64,000 nucleotides of DNA, from contig CAVTSA010000009.1 in assembly GCA_963737225.1 (NCBI GenBank), positions 62,001 through 126,000 of the forward strand. Direction: 5' to 3'. This stretch comes from CAVTSA01 sp963737225 (lineage in GTDB: Bacteria; Chloroflexota; Dormibacteria; Dormibacterales; Dormibacteraceae). Shown here one piece after another: positions 63,787 to 64,000 of this stretch. The stretch's first letter is position 1. The number at the start of each line of letters is the position of its first letter. The notes under the pieces are model-generated. The model was not told the DNA's origin and did no database searches. It saw nothing but the letters and a program-made list of their open reading frames with translations. Made by a program: the position numbers and the translations under genes.

Positions 63787-64000
63787 TCACGCTGGGAGTG
63801 ATCGGCGACACCCAGGGCCGCTACCGGTGGCCTCCGCTCCTCGAGCTCGTGGCCCGGCATTTCAGCGCCGTGGACGAGATCTGGCATGCCGGCGACTGGC
63901 AGGACCCCCAGGTGCTCGAGGGTTTGCGGGGACTCGGAAAACCACTGGTGGTGGTCAACGGCAACGCGCCTGACGACCCGAGCTTCCCCGAGCGCGTGGA
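63783..64000 (+). CDS. Metallophosphoesterase (YfcE/MJ0936-like), truncated by window end
   Basis: The first 72 residues show calcineurin-like phosphoesterase motifs: GVIGDTQGRYRWP (usually GDTHG, with His replaced by Gln here), IWHAGDWQD (GDxx) and VVVNGNAPDD (GN-D). It continues past the window edge. ATG 63783 overlaps the stop of the DUF4032 gene. Small members of this family are phosphodiesterases or phosphatases. Confidence 0.8.
   Translation, partial: MITLGVIGDTQGRYRWPPLLELVARHFSAVDEIWHAGDWQDPQVLEGLRGLGKPLVVVNGNAPDDPSFPERV

Overview
The window is a high-GC, densely packed bacterial chromosome segment. It carries many housekeeping genes: ispF, clpC, hspR, rpsA, ftsH, tilS, mazG, mfd, pth, ybeY, hrcA-grpE-dnaJ, hemW, uppP, glgC with a GlgA/GlgM-type synthase, ftsE-ftsX plus a CHAP hydrolase, mtaB, lepA, rsmE, an Mrp-type ATPase and trxB. 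It also has two Met-anticodon tRNAs. Gene content (ClpC, HspR and HrcA together, an ECF42-like sigma factor with DGPF proteins, a mycothiol-type DinB protein, a DUF4032 kinase, an actinobacterial-type glycogen synthase) suggests a deep-branching Gram-positive-type lineage such as Dormibacterota/Chloroflexota or a relative of Actinomycetota. No rRNA is present, so this placement is inference.

Layout. 0-11.5 kb: amidase with a GatC-like partner, ispF, a TetR/SnoaL-like divergent pair with two operator palindromes, two FAD oxidoreductases, clpC, and an O-antigen-ligase-like membrane protein. 11.6-19.5 kb: a regulatory stretch with an isomerase, the ECF42/DGPF cluster, a lone receiver, two histidine kinases, a tiny membrane protein, an ABC ATPase and a DUF2267 protein. 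19.5-32.5 kb: hspR, rpsA, ftsH, tilS, the two CAT tRNAs, a divisome-like coiled-coil protein, mazG, mfd, pth and ybeY. 32.5-34.7 kb: a tandem duplication of an EndoU-nuclease toxin with its putative immunity gene. 34.8-41 kb: homocysteine methyltransferase/MTHFR, dnaJ, grpE, hrcA, hemW. 41-50.6 kb: lineage-specific membrane and low-complexity proteins, uppP, glycogen genes, an aminotransferase coupled to a mycothiol-type enzyme, and a threonine-dehydratase-like enzyme. 50.6-64 kb: CHAP hydrolase-ftsX-ftsE, a 450-base gap with strong RNA-folding potential, mtaB, lepA, rsmE, an ABC1 kinase, Mrp, DUF971, trxB, a FixX-like ferredoxin, a DUF4032 protein and a truncated phosphoesterase.

Two features run across the whole window. 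First, at least ten intergenic gaps hold two (once three) short near-palindromes whose centres lie about 42 bp apart (range 38-44). The palindrome core differs between loci, but both copies within a locus share it, and the flanks tend toward CCCGTT...AACGGG. I know of no named element that fits. Second, several conserved genes (a DGPF protein, tilS, mfd, hemW, lepA) each carry one single-base frameshift, while the EndoU duplication carries about nine. The scattered ones look like residual consensus errors. The dense cluster in one EndoU copy may be real decay or a poorly resolved tandem repeat.
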